From the NCBI GenBank assembly GCA_963791325.1, contig CAWBRU010000019.1:1-64000 (forward strand): a stretch of 64,000 bases of DNA, in the 5' to 3' direction. Positions 44,557 through 55,132 of this stretch are shown one piece after another. Made by a program: the position numbers and the translations under genes. The stretch is from JBEVJK01 sp963791325 (GTDB taxonomy: Bacteria > Pseudomonadota > Alphaproteobacteria > Rhizobiales > Rhizobiaceae). The first letter of the stretch is position 1; each line of letters starts with the position of its first letter. The notes beneath the pieces were generated by a model. The model worked only from the letters and a program-made list of their open reading frames with translations, ran no database searches and was not told where the DNA came from.

Positions 44557-45336
44557 TCACCAGAGCGTGTAGCCGCCGTCGATGACGAACGCCGCGCCGG
44601 TGACATAGCTCGACGCCGGCGAGGCCAGGTAGACGGCCAGTGGCCCGATCTCGCGCGGGTCGCCGGCGCGGCCCATCGGGATCGCGCCGACGAAGGTGTC
44701 GATCACCTCGGGGTTCTTCGCCGCCCAAGCCCGGTTCGGCTCGGTCATGAACAGTCCCGGGCAGATGGCGTTGACGGTGACCCCGCGCGGCGCCCAGTCG
44801 GCAGCGACGGCGCGGGTAAAGTGGAGCACGGCCGCTTTCGCCGCCTCATAATGGCGCCCGCCGATGCCGCGATTGGCAATGAATGCGCTGATCGAGGCGA
44901 TGTTGATCACCCGCCCCTCCCCCCGCTCCAGCATCGCGCCGCCGATCAGCTTGGTGCAGATGAAGCAGTGCGTGAGGTTGAGGTCGAGATAGCGCTGCCA
45001 ATCGGCGATATCGGCGCTTTCGACGGCCACGTCGGCCCGGCGCCCGCCGACATTGTTGACCAGGATGTCGACCGGCGCGTGCTCGGCAAGCGCTTGCCTG
45101 CACATCGCCTCGCAGTCCTCGGGCCGCCCGACATCCGCAACGATCGTCCAGGCGCGCCGTCCGCGCTCTTCGACCTCGGCAGCGGTTTTGGCCAGGGCTT
45201 CGGCATCGCGCGCCACGAGCACGACATCGGCACCGGCCTCTGCAGCCGCGAGGGCGATCTCACGGCCGAAACCGCGGCTTCCGCCTGTAATCAAGAGCCG
45301 CTTGCCGTCCAGCCGGAAGCGATCGAGCACGCTCAT
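44557..45336 (-). CDS. Short-chain dehydrogenase/reductase
   Basis: The 259-residue classical SDR has the cofactor loop ITGGSRGFGREIALAAA, NNVGG instead of the usual NNAG, INIASISAF with the catalytic serine, and HYEAAKAAV with the Tyr-x3-Lys pair. It should reduce or oxidise a sugar or hydroxy acid with NAD(P). It is convergent with the D-threonine-aldolase-like gene, 33 bp apart, and may belong to the same pathway. Confidence 0.88.
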   Translation of the reverse strand: MSVLDRFRLDGKRLLITGGSRGFGREIALAAAEAGADVVLVARDAEALAKTAAEVEERGRRAWTIVADVGRPEDCEAMCRQALAEHAPVDILVNNVGGRRADVAVESADIADWQRYLDLNLTHCFICTKLIGGAMLERGEGRVINIASISAFIANRGIGGRHYEAAKAAVLHFTRAVAADWAPRGVTVNAICPGLFMTEPNRAWAAKNPEVIDTFVGAIPMGRAGDPREIGPLAVYLASPASSYVTGAAFVIDGGYTLW

Positions 45337-45502
45337 CCCAACCCCTCAGTGCGGCCCCCGGCCGTTCTTGCCGGAGAAAGATAGGCCTGTTAGGGTTGTG
45401 CTGCAATTTGTCAATCCGTACGGTTTCGACGACGGCGGACCGTTGCCCAGCTTGGCGACGCGGCAAATCGTGAGCAGGCTCAAAAATCAGGAGGAGGGCA
45501 AT

Positions 45503-46879
45503 ATGTCTGCAAGGAACGAGCAAGAGGAAATCGCCTATCAGGCAGCGCTGCGCGGGCTTCGCCGCGGTGCGATGGATCGGCGCGAGTTTCTGACCCGCAG
45601 CCTCGTCACCGGCCTGGGATTGGCAGGCGTGGCCTCGGTGGCCAAGAACGGGATCGGCCCGGCATTCGCCGACGACCGTCCGCTGACGCCGACCTTCTAT
45701 CAGTGGATTCAGGACCTTCATCCCGGCATCGCCGCGGTCAACGAGAAATTTCCCGGCATCAACTACCAGATCGCCCCGGTCGAGGGTTTTGGCATCGAGC
45801 GCTTCGTGGCCGAGGCCAAAAAGGGTACCAGCACCTGGGACGTGTATGTCGGCCAGACCCCGTTCGTGGAAATGTCGGCGTTCATCAAGGCCGGGGTGAT
45901 CGAGCCCTGGGACAACTACATCCCGAAGGAAGTGATCGACGACATCCTGCCCTCGATTCGCGAGGAATGCAGCATCGACGGCAAGCTCTACAGCTGGCCG
46001 TTCCTGCTCGACGTCACCGGATCCGGCTGGCATTCCGGCCTGACGACGCAGGCAGGCCTGCCCGACCAGGCACCCGCGACCTGGGATGACTTCCTGGCCA
46101 GCGCCCAGAAGGTCGTGGATTCCAAGGCGGCCCCGTGGGGTGCCACCTTCAATTCGCATGGCTGGCGCTCGCTCGCCCCGGTCGCGCACAGCATGAGCAC
46201 CAATGTCTACACGCCTGAAGGCCTGTTCGACTTCACCAGCGAGCCCGCCATCGAGGCGCTGAAGCTGATGAAGCAGGTCATGGCGCTCGCCAACCCCGAC
46301 ATCCTGCTCGAAGGCGGCTCCGACGCCGGCGTCAACGGCACCCCCGACGAGATCGCGTTTGCCACTCAGCGGGTCGGTCTCTACTTCAAATATTTCAACG
46401 CGCCGCTGCGCATGGCGGCGACCTGGGACGATCCCAAGCTGCTGCACCTCGGGCCGCTGCCGAAGTTCAAGAACGGCGAAGGCTCGACCGTGTTCTGGAC
46501 GACCGGCTGCGCGCTTCTCAAGTATGGCCAGAACAAGGAGAAGGCGGCCGAATACATCAAGGCGCTGACCTACGACCAGCAGATCTGGAAGGACTCCATC
46601 GTCGGCACCAAGAGCGGTCATCCGGGCCAGCTGCCGCCCTATAAGTCGATCTATGCCGAATGGGATTCCAGCAAGCCGGACTGGATGCCGCCGTTCGTCG
46701 GCCTGGTCCGCGGCCAGCTCGACAAGGCCAAGGCCATCAAGAACAATCTGTTCGGCCTGCAGCAATTCGTCATCGGCAAGCCGATCTGGGAAGCCTACCT
46801 CAAGGGCGAGGAAGCCGATCCGAAGGCCGCGATGCAGAAGGTCTCGGACGCCGTCGCCGCAGAGGTGAAGAAGGGCTGA
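45503..46879 (+). CDS. Sugar ABC transporter substrate-binding protein with Tat signal (CUT1)
   Basis: The 458-residue protein starts at the ATG at 45503 after AGGAGG. It has a twin-arginine signal (MDRREFLTRSLVTGLGLAGV) preceded by a 23-residue cytoplasmic extension. The mature domain is an SBP_bac_1 binding protein with YQWIQDLHPGIAAVNEKFPG and VGTKSGHPGQLPPYKSIYAE. Tat export implies folding before transport. It leads a three-gene CUT1 set with no ATPase. The ligand is unknown. Confidence 0.87.
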   Translation: MSARNEQEEIAYQAALRGLRRGAMDRREFLTRSLVTGLGLAGVASVAKNGIGPAFADDRPLTPTFYQWIQDLHPGIAAVNEKFPGINYQIAPVEGFGIERFVAEAKKGTSTWDVYVGQTPFVEMSAFIKAGVIEPWDNYIPKEVIDDILPSIREECSIDGKLYSWPFLLDVTGSGWHSGLTTQAGLPDQAPATWDDFLASAQKVVDSKAAPWGATFNSHGWRSLAPVAHSMSTNVYTPEGLFDFTSEPAIEALKLMKQVMALANPDILLEGGSDAGVNGTPDEIAFATQRVGLYFKYFNAPLRMAATWDDPKLLHLGPLPKFKNGEGSTVFWTTGCALLKYGQNKEKAAEYIKALTYDQQIWKDSIVGTKSGHPGQLPPYKSIYAEWDSSKPDWMPPFVGLVRGQLDKAKAIKNNLFGLQQFVIGKPIWEAYLKGEEADPKAAMQKVSDAVAAEVKKG

Positions 46880-47005
46880 TCGACCATCGGGGGCCATGGC
46901 GGGTGAACCGCCGTGGCCCGACCTTGAGACCTCGGCGCCGGCAGCTTGCGCGCTGCTTTCCTTCGGCGATTGTCCCCGCGGCCCTGCGCTTGACTGGAAC
47001 GACCT

Positions 47006-47963
47006 ATGGCGGAAGCAGCCGCGTCCCGCGAACAAAACTTTGAAGCGAGCGCGTCGGAGCGTGCGGCCGGGCGATGGCGGCTGGGCGCGGTGGACTGGCT
47101 GTTTCTCGCTCCGGCGCTGCTGTTCTTCATCGGTTATCAGGTCTGGCCGATCATCCGCGTCCTGTGGCTGAGCTTCACCGATTTCCAGTTCCTCTCCGAC
47201 GAGCCGGCACGCTGGATCTGGTTCGAGAACTACACTACGGCACTCGCCGATCCACTGATGTGGACGAGCCTCTGGCGGGCAGCGCTGTTCACCATCATGT
47301 TCCTGCCCGGAACGATCATCCTGCCGCTCATCCTGGCGCTGCTCATCGACCGCGTCTCGCAGCCCGCTGACGGCCACCGTCTACCGGGTCATCCTGCTCA
47401 TCCCCGCCGTCATTCCGAGCACCCTGATCTTCGTGCTGTGGAAATGGATGTACAATTACCAGAGCGGACCCATCAATCACTTCCTGGTCGACACGCTCGG
47501 CCTGTTCTCCTTGCAGAACGCGCCGCAATGGCTGGGCGGAACGGCGCTGACGCTGCCCTCGATCGCGATCATGGAGGTGTGGTGGGGCCTGGGCTACCAC
47601 ACGATCTTCTTCCTCGCCGGGCTGGCGGCGATCCCGAAGGATCTGCACGATGCCGCCCGCATCGACGGCGCGAACGAATGGCAGGTGTTCTGGCATGTCA
47701 CGCGGCCGCAGCTGGCGCCGATCATGATGATCCTGATCGTGCTGCGCTTCGGCACCGCGATGGCGGTGATCGACGAATATCTGATCTTCGGCGGCTTCAA
47801 CCGTGCCTCGCCGACCTACACCTGGACGATCTATATGTACGATCAAGCGTTCAAGCTCGGCCTCTGGCGGCAGGGCTATGCCTCGGCGATCGGCATGATC
47901 GGGGCGGTGGCCATGATGATCGTGATGGCGATGCTGCTGCGCGCGTTCCGACCGAGAGGATGA
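47006..47963 (+). pseudogene. Sugar ABC transporter permease (MalF type), one frameshift
   Basis: From the ATG at 47006 the first 120 codons are clean (VDWLFLAPALLFFIGYQVWP to LLIDRVSQP). One extra base in CAGCCCGCTG at about 47358 shifts the frame, and the reading resumes as LTATVYRVILLIPAVIPSTL. It continues through the EAA loop DLHDAARIDGANEWQVFWHV to AMLLRAFRPRG. The reconstructed protein is about 318 residues. With one indel and intact neighbours on both sides, a consensus error is more likely than true loss. Confidence 0.8.
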
Positions 47964-47969
47964 GGCAAG

Positions 47970-48857
47970 ATGGCGGCGGATGAAGAGGAACTTGCGTTCC
48001 GGACCAGGACTGCGGACCTGCCCGGCGATGCGCGCGCCTGGAGCCCGCTGGTCGGCCACATCATCATCAACTTCTTCAACCTGATCATCCTCCTGCCGCT
48101 TGCCTGGGTGCTGATGATGTCGATCAAGTCGCTTCCCGACGCGATGCGGGGCGACTTCTGGCCACGCAAGTTCGACTTCGGCCACTACGCCTACGTGTTC
48201 GAACGCATCGCTACGCTGCCGGTCAACCTGTTCAACAGCATCTACGTCACGGCGGCGACGGTGCTGGTCACCACGGTCTGCGCCGTGCTGGCCGGCTATG
48301 CGCTGGTTCACATGCGGCCGCGCGGCGCAGGCGTCGTGCTGACCATCTTTTTGGTGTCGCTCTATTTTCCGGTCCGGGTCGTGTCGCTGATCAGCGTCTA
48401 CGAAACGCAGTCCTGGCTCGGTCTCATCAATCACACCAGCGGCCTGATCCTGCCCTATGTGACGCTGCAGCTGGTGATCAGCATCCTGATCATGCGCAGC
48501 ATGTTCCAGCTGGTGCCGCACGAGATCATCGAATCGGCCAAGATCGACGGCGCCGGCCATTTGCGCACGCTGTGGGAAGTCGGCCTGCCGATGGTGCGCA
48601 ACGGCCTGGTCGTCATCTTCATCGTCAATTTCGTCGCCGCCTGGGGCGAGTATCTTCTGGGCGTCACCTTGATCGACGACGAAGCCAAGCGGACGATGCC
48701 GGTGGTGCTGGCCGCCGCCCAGGGTGGCCAGGGCCAATGGGCCTGGCCGAACCTTGCCGCCGTTTATGTGATCGTCGTCGCCCCAGGAATATTGGCCTTC
48801 ACCTTCGCCCAGAAGCTGTTCTTCAAGGGCCTGCTCGAGGGCGCGCTGAAGGGCTGA
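47970..48857 (+). CDS. Sugar ABC transporter permease (MalG type)
   Basis: The 295-residue permease carries the EAA loop EIIESAKIDGAGHLRTLWEV and six hydrophobic segments, after a 30-residue acidic N-terminal extension. It starts six bases after the preceding permease stop. An SDR gene follows with a 44-bp gap. As in the 30-33 kb operon, no ATP-binding subunit is encoded. Confidence 0.9.
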   Translation: MAADEEELAFRTRTADLPGDARAWSPLVGHIIINFFNLIILLPLAWVLMMSIKSLPDAMRGDFWPRKFDFGHYAYVFERIATLPVNLFNSIYVTAATVLVTTVCAVLAGYALVHMRPRGAGVVLTIFLVSLYFPVRVVSLISVYETQSWLGLINHTSGLILPYVTLQLVISILIMRSMFQLVPHEIIESAKIDGAGHLRTLWEVGLPMVRNGLVVIFIVNFVAAWGEYLLGVTLIDDEAKRTMPVVLAAAQGGQGQWAWPNLAAVYVIVVAPGILAFTFAQKLFFKGLLEGALKG

Positions 48858-48901
48858 CCGGGCGGCTCGGGAGAGGGCACGGAGATCATGGAGAGCGCCG
48901 G

Positions 48902-49687
48902 GTGACATTTGCTGGAAAGGTCGTGGCCATCACCGGTGCCGCAGGCGGCATCGGACAGGCGCTCAGCTGGCTCTTCGGCCGCTCGGGCGCGCGGCTGATC
49001 GTCCTCGATCGCAGCGATGCCGTGCATGATTTCGCCGCGCAGCTTGCCGCAGCCGACATTGCCGTCGTCGCAGCGGTGGCAGACATCGGCGATTCTGAGG
49101 CGGTGGCGGCGTGCTTCGCCCGGCTCACCGCAAGCCAGGGCGATGTCGACATCCTCGTCAACAATGCCGGCGTGGCTCGCCATCCGACCATTGCCCGGAC
49201 CGATCCGGAGGGCTGGCGCAGCGACGTCGACAGCAATCTCAACGGCACGTTCAACTGCGTCCATGCGGTGCTGCCGGCGATGGTCAAAAAGGGCGCCGGC
49301 GCCATCGTCACTATCGGCTCCGTCAACGCCCTGGCCGCTCTCGGCGACCCAGCCTACAGCGCCGCCAAAGCGGGGATGATCGCAATGACGCGCTCGCTGG
49401 CGCTCGAATATGGACGCCATGGGGTGCGGGTCAACATCGTGCTTCCGGGCACGGTTCGCACGCCGATCTGGGCAGAGCGGATCAAGAAGGATCCCGATGT
49501 GCTCAAGCGGCTGGAACGGTGGTACCCGCTCGGCCGGATCGTCGAGCCGTCCGACATCGCCCGCGCGGTGGCCTTCCTGGCGTCCGACGACGCCGCCGCT
49601 ATCACCGGGGTGTCGCTGCCCGTCGATTGCGGGCTGATGGCGGGCAACATCGTCATGAGCCGCGAACTGACGCTCGAAGATCTTTAG
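48902..49687 (+). CDS. Short-chain dehydrogenase/reductase in transporter operon
   Basis: The GTG at 48902 is the in-frame start nearest the SDR fold, with GGAG upstream. The 261-residue enzyme has AITGAAGGIGQALSWLF (cofactor loop), DILVNNAG, TIGSVNALAALGDPAYSAAK (catalytic Ser, Tyr, Lys) and ITGVSLPVDCG at the C-terminus. It is the probable first catabolic step for the compound imported by the preceding CUT1 system. Confidence 0.85.
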   Translation: MTFAGKVVAITGAAGGIGQALSWLFGRSGARLIVLDRSDAVHDFAAQLAAADIAVVAAVADIGDSEAVAACFARLTASQGDVDILVNNAGVARHPTIARTDPEGWRSDVDSNLNGTFNCVHAVLPAMVKKGAGAIVTIGSVNALAALGDPAYSAAKAGMIAMTRSLALEYGRHGVRVNIVLPGTVRTPIWAERIKKDPDVLKRLERWYPLGRIVEPSDIARAVAFLASDDAAAITGVSLPVDCGLMAGNIVMSRELTLEDL

Positions 49688-49689
49688 AG

Positions 49690-49766
49690 CGGTTCAGCAC
49701 TTCTTGGATTGCCGGCCACGGCTCAGGCCATTTCTCCGCAATTCCGGACGCAAAAACCGGTGTTCG
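49690..49766 (+). repeat. Intergenic palindromic repeat, copy 2 (diverged)
   Basis: The gap between the SDR and the hydrolase is largely this element. It contains GCAATTCCGGACGCAAAAAC followed by CGG-TGTTCGC, matching the core of the repeats at 302-365 and 62570-62633. The outer arm has diverged. Confidence 0.55.
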
Positions 49767-50528
49767 CTAAGCGATCGGATGCTCGGCAAAAAAGTCCAGC
49801 ACCTTGGCCTTGAAGCTGCGATCGCCGACCGCCTGCATATGGTCGCGGCCGGCGATCTCGAAGGCCTCGGCATGCGGCATCAGGCCGGCCAGCATTTCGG
49901 CCGAGCCGGCGATGTCGTCGCGGCTGCCGACGGCGATCAGGGTCGGCTGGGTGATGCGCGCGATGTCGGCTTTCGCCAGCAGCGTGCGCGAGGTGGCGAT
50001 GCAGGCCGCCAGGGCCCGGCGGTCGCTCTTGGTCTGGTCGGCAAAGGCCCGGAAGGTCTTGGCGCGCGGGTCATGGATCGCCGCCGGATCGGCGGCAAGC
50101 AGCGCCTCGGCGATCAGATCCCAGTCGCCGACGCCTTCGACGATGCCGATGCCGAGCCCGCCGAGCACCAAGGTGGCGACGCGCTGCGGCGCGGCGAGCG
50201 CCAGGAAGGCGGCAACCCTGGCGCCCATCGAATAGCCCATGACGTGGGCGGCCTCGATGCCGAGATGGTCGAGCAGGGCGGCCGCATCGGCGGCCATTTC
50301 ATCGGGCGTGTAATCCTCGGGGCGGTAGCTCTTGGAGGACAGGCCGTGGCCGCGGTGGTCGAAGGCGATCGCGCGGTAGCCCGCCTCCGTCAGCGTCTTG
50401 ACCCAGCCGGGCGACACCCAGTTGACGAAATGGCTGGAGGCGAAGCCGTGGATGAGCAGCACCGGCTCGCCGGCGCCGCGATCGACAAAGGCGAGCTCGA
50501 AGCCGGCGTGGGTGAAGGACGCGGTCAT
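49767..50528 (-). CDS. Alpha/beta hydrolase
   Basis: The 253-residue protein has the oxyanion strand VLLIHGFASSHFVNW, the nucleophile elbow MGYSMGARVA (Ser near residue 98), the acid in VGSRDD near 201 and the histidine in GRDHMQAVGDR near 230. It is a complete catalytic triad of the broad hydrolase family (esterase or C-C hydrolase). Substrate specificity cannot be assigned. It is downstream of the double cold-shock gene on the same strand with a 37-bp gap. Confidence 0.85.
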   Translation of the reverse strand: MTASFTHAGFELAFVDRGAGEPVLLIHGFASSHFVNWVSPGWVKTLTEAGYRAIAFDHRGHGLSSKSYRPEDYTPDEMAADAAALLDHLGIEAAHVMGYSMGARVAAFLALAAPQRVATLVLGGLGIGIVEGVGDWDLIAEALLAADPAAIHDPRAKTFRAFADQTKSDRRALAACIATSRTLLAKADIARITQPTLIAVGSRDDIAGSAEMLAGLMPHAEAFEIAGRDHMQAVGDRSFKAKVLDFFAEHPIA

Positions 50529-50565
50529 GGCCGGAGGCGCCGGCTGGCAAGCCGTTCGCTGCGGC

Positions 50566-51162
50566 TCAGTGCGAGACCGGCAGCGTGCCGAGGTCGGGGT
50601 GGATCTCGGCCGCCATCAACCCCTTGTCGCCGCGGCCGAAGCGCACCAGCACCACCTGCCCTGGCCGAAGCTCGGTCACGCCGTAGCGGCGCAGCGTCTC
50701 CATATGCACGAAGATGTCTTCGGTGCCCTCCCCGCGGGTCAGAAAGCCGAACCCCTTGGTGCGGTTGAACCACTTCACCAAGGCGCGCTCGAGCCCGCTT
50801 TCGGGGGCGACCGCGGCGTGGGTGCGCTGCACCGGCTGCTCGGCCGGATGCACGGCCGTCGAACTGTCCATCGAGATGACGCGGAAGGCCTGCATGCCGC
50901 GCTCGCCCTGCTTGACCAGCGCCACCACCCGGGCCCCTTCGAGCGCCGTCTGGAAGCCATCGCGGCGCAGGCAGGTCACGTGCAGCAGGATGTCGCCCAG
51001 CCCCGGCGTGTCGGGCAGGATGAAGCCGTAGCCCTTGGCGACATCGAACCATTTGATGGCACCCGCAACTTCGATGAGGCCGGTGGCATCGCCGGAGTCA
51101 CGCCGGGCGAACGCGTCCTCGTCCGCCGCGTCGCGCCCCGTGAAAGAGGCCTTATCCCCCAT
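50566..51162 (-). CDS. Double cold-shock-domain protein
   Basis: The 198-residue protein has two cold shock domains. The first (about 32-95) has IKWFDVAKGYGFI and DILLHVT; the second (about 128-190) has VKWFNRTKGFGFL and DIFVHME, i.e. both RNA-binding motifs in each. Tandem domain proteins of this length are typical of Alphaproteobacteria. It binds single-stranded nucleic acid and probably acts as an RNA chaperone. The 232-bp upstream gap to the glyoxalase gene shows no further gene; it may hold a long leader. Confidence 0.9.
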   Translation of the reverse strand: MGDKASFTGRDAADEDAFARRDSGDATGLIEVAGAIKWFDVAKGYGFILPDTPGLGDILLHVTCLRRDGFQTALEGARVVALVKQGERGMQAFRVISMDSSTAVHPAEQPVQRTHAAVAPESGLERALVKWFNRTKGFGFLTRGEGTEDIFVHMETLRRYGVTELRPGQVVLVRFGRGDKGLMAAEIHPDLGTLPVSH

Positions 51163-51394
51163 TGCGAACGCACCCTTTCCTCGAATACGCCACTTTGATT
51201 CTTCCGCGCGAGAATAGCACTCGCCCTTCCGGTCTAGGCAAGGGCCGCCAGCTACTTTTCAACACATGGCCGCGAAACAGACATGTTGCGGCGCTCGGCT
51301 TCGCGCAACCTTGTTTGCCGGTTGCCGGTTCCCGCCACCTCGCTCTATGTTTCGGAGGCCGGGGAGATGACCACGATCGGAGGACGCAAAGACG

Positions 51395-51835
51395 ATGCGC
51401 TATCTGCACACGATGATCCGCATCAGCGACATCGACCAGTCGCTCGATTTCTTCATCAGCAAGCTCGGGCTCAAGGAGGTCCGCCGCTTCGAGAACAAGG
51501 ACGGACGCTACACCTTGATCTTCCTCGCCGCGCCGGCGGACGAACATGCCGGCATCACCGAAAAGGCGCCGCTGGTCGAGCTTACCTACAACTGGGATCC
51601 CGAAGACTATACCGGCGGGCGCAATTTCGGCCACCTCGCCTACGAGGTCGACGACATCTATGCCACCTGCCAGCGGCTGATGGACAGCGGCGTCACCATC
51701 AACCGGCCGCCGCGCGACGGCAATATGGCCTTCATCAGGACCCCCGACGGCATCTCGATCGAGCTTTTGCAGAAGGGCGCCGCGAAAGAGAAAGCCGAGC
51801 CGTGGGCATCGATGGCCAACACCGGCAAATGGTAG
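51395..51835 (+). CDS. gloA: Lactoylglutathione lyase (glyoxalase I)
   Basis: The 146-residue VOC-fold protein starts MRYLHTMIRISDIDQSLDFF, with the first metal histidine at position 5. ELTYNWDPEDY (second ligand), FGHLAYEVDD (histidine) and SIELLQKG (glutamate) complete the GloA pattern. It isomerises the hemithioacetal of methylglyoxal and glutathione. GGAGGA precedes the ATG. It is 19 bp ahead of a propionyl-CoA carboxylase subunit gene, so a methylmalonyl-CoA epimerase was considered, but the ELTYNW motif favours GloA. Confidence 0.85.
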   Translation: MRYLHTMIRISDIDQSLDFFISKLGLKEVRRFENKDGRYTLIFLAAPADEHAGITEKAPLVELTYNWDPEDYTGGRNFGHLAYEVDDIYATCQRLMDSGVTINRPPRDGNMAFIRTPDGISIELLQKGAAKEKAEPWASMANTGKW

Positions 51836-51854
51836 AAGCGCGGCGGGAGGGGCA

Positions 51855-53387
<1,533 letters not shown>

Positions 53388-53409
53388 TGGGCTGGCGACA
53401 GCGGCCGGC

Positions 53410-54300
53410 TCAGGCGCTGCCGATCTCGTGGTCGGCGAGCCGTTCCAGCGCCCGGACCAGGGCGGAGTGGTCTTCCTTGGCCCCGCCCTGGGCGACGCAG
53501 GCTGAGAACAGCTGCTGGGCCGAGGCGGTGTTGGGCAGGGCCACGCCGAGCGCCCGCGCCCCGTCGAGCGCCAGCCCGAGGTCCTTCTGATGCAGCTCGA
53601 TGCGGAAGCCGGGCGCGAAGCTTCGCTTGACCATCCGCTCGCCGTGCACCTCCAGGATGCGCGAGGCCGCCAGCCCACCCATCAGCGCCTGCCTGACCTT
53701 GGCCGGATCGGCGCCGGCCTTGCTGGCGAACACCAGCGCCTCGGCCACCGCCTCGATGGTGAGCGCCACCACGATCTGATTGGCGACCTTGGTGGTCTGG
53801 CCGACGCCGTTGCCGCCGACCAGGGTGATGTTCTTGCCGAGTTTTTCGAAGATCGGCCGAGCCCGCGCAAATGCGCCCGCCTCGCCGCCGACCATGATCG
53901 TCAGGCTGGCAGCCTTGGCGCCGACCTCGCCGCCCGACACCGGCGCATCGAGATAGTCGGCGCCGAGCGCATTGATGCGCTTGGCGAAATCGACGGTGGC
54001 GAGCGGCGAGATCGAGCTCATGTCGATGATCAGCTTGTCCTTGCCGAGGCCGGCGGCGACGCCGTCCTTGCCGAACAGCACCTCCTCCACCTGCGGCGTG
54101 TCGGGAACCATCAGGATGACGATGTCGGCGGCCTCGGCCACGGCACGCGGGCTCGCCAGGCCCTTCAGCCCGGTGGCGGCGAGCTCTGCCGGCGGTGGCC
54201 TGCGGTGCGTCGAGGTCAGCACCGTGTAGCCGGCAGACAGCAAATGGCCGGCCATCGGCGCGCCCATGATGCCGAGTCCGATGAACCCGATGGTCTCCAT
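53410..54300 (-). CDS. glxR: 2-hydroxy-3-oxopropionate (tartronate semialdehyde) reductase
   Basis: The 296-residue beta-hydroxyacid dehydrogenase has the NAD-binding GFIGLGIMGAPMAGHLL, the substrate loop DAPVSGGEVGAKAASLTIMV and catalytic Lys171 (QTTKVANQIVVA). It reduces tartronate semialdehyde to D-glycerate. GGGAGGG precedes the ATG, 13 bp after the hyi stop. It is the last gene of the gcl-hyi-glxR unit. Confidence 0.92.
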   Translation of the reverse strand: METIGFIGLGIMGAPMAGHLLSAGYTVLTSTHRRPPPAELAATGLKGLASPRAVAEAADIVILMVPDTPQVEEVLFGKDGVAAGLGKDKLIIDMSSISPLATVDFAKRINALGADYLDAPVSGGEVGAKAASLTIMVGGEAGAFARARPIFEKLGKNITLVGGNGVGQTTKVANQIVVALTIEAVAEALVFASKAGADPAKVRQALMGGLAASRILEVHGERMVKRSFAPGFRIELHQKDLGLALDGARALGVALPNTASAQQLFSACVAQGGAKEDHSALVRALERLADHEIGSA

Positions 54301-54313
54301 GCCGACCCTCCCC

Positions 54314-55102
54314 TTAAACCGCGCTCTGCTCGGCCTGCCTCAGCCAGCCGAGACCCTCGGCCGTGCCGGCCGCCGGCCGGTATTCGGCGCCGACCCAGCC
54401 GTCATAGCCGAGACGGTCGAGATGGCGGAACAGGAACGGATAGTTGATCTCGCCCGTGCCCGGCTCGTGCCGGCCGGGATTGTCGGCCACCTGCAGGTGG
54501 GCGATGCGGCCGAGGTTGGCCTCGATCGTACGGGCGAGATCCCCCTCCATGACCTGCATGTGGTAGATGTCGTACTGCAGATAGAGGTTGCTCGACCCGA
54601 CGCGCTCGAACAGCGCCAGCGTCTGGCGCGAGCCGGTGAGGAAGAAGCCCGGAATGTCGCGGGTATTGATCGGCTCGGCGAGCAGCCGGATGCCCGCTGC
54701 GGCCAGCCGATCGGCCGCATAGGCGAGGTTGGCGACCAGCGTATCCTCCAGCCGGGCGCGGTCCGCATCGGGCGGGGCGATGCCCGCCAGGCAGTTGACC
54801 TGGCTGCAGCCGGTCGCCTCGGCGTAGCGGATCGCTGTGTCAACGCCGGCGCGGAACTCCTCGACCCGTTCCGGCAGGACGGCGATGCCGCGCTCGCCCT
54901 TGGCCCAGTCGCCCGGCGGCAGGTTGAACAACACCTGGCTGAGACCATGCCGGCCGAGGAGCTCGGCGATCTTTTCGGGCGGATGGTCGTAGGCGCCGAC
55001 ATATTCGACGCCGGCGAAGCCGGCATGCGCGGCGGCCGCGAAGCGGTCGAGAAAATCGTGCTCGGCAAACAGCATGCTGAGATTGGCAGAAAAACGCGGC
55101 AT
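54314..55102 (-). CDS. hyi: Hydroxypyruvate isomerase
   Basis: The 262-residue TIM-barrel protein of the xylose-isomerase-like family begins MPRFSANLSMLFAEHDFLDR. It has the catalytic/metal region LAEPINTRDIPGFFL, YDIYHMQVMEGDL and HLQVADNPGRHEPGTGEINY, as in Hyi. It interconverts hydroxypyruvate and tartronate semialdehyde. It lies between gcl and the reductase gene, 30 bp after gcl, as in many proteobacterial glyoxylate operons. Confidence 0.92.
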   Translation of the reverse strand: MPRFSANLSMLFAEHDFLDRFAAAAHAGFAGVEYVGAYDHPPEKIAELLGRHGLSQVLFNLPPGDWAKGERGIAVLPERVEEFRAGVDTAIRYAEATGCSQVNCLAGIAPPDADRARLEDTLVANLAYAADRLAAAGIRLLAEPINTRDIPGFFLTGSRQTLALFERVGSSNLYLQYDIYHMQVMEGDLARTIEANLGRIAHLQVADNPGRHEPGTGEINYPFLFRHLDRLGYDGWVGAEYRPAAGTAEGLGWLRQAEQSAV

Positions 55103-55132
55103 GGCGTCAGGATCCCGGTTGCGGCGGCCGTC

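Noticed and set aside
45260..47377. A 705-codon minus-strand frame
   Set aside because: Antisense of the Tat-exported binding protein and permease; no family resemblance.
51395..51835. Methylmalonyl-CoA epimerase instead of glyoxalase I
   Set aside because: Adjacency to pccB suggested it, but the MRYLHTM start and ELTYNW motif are those of GloA.
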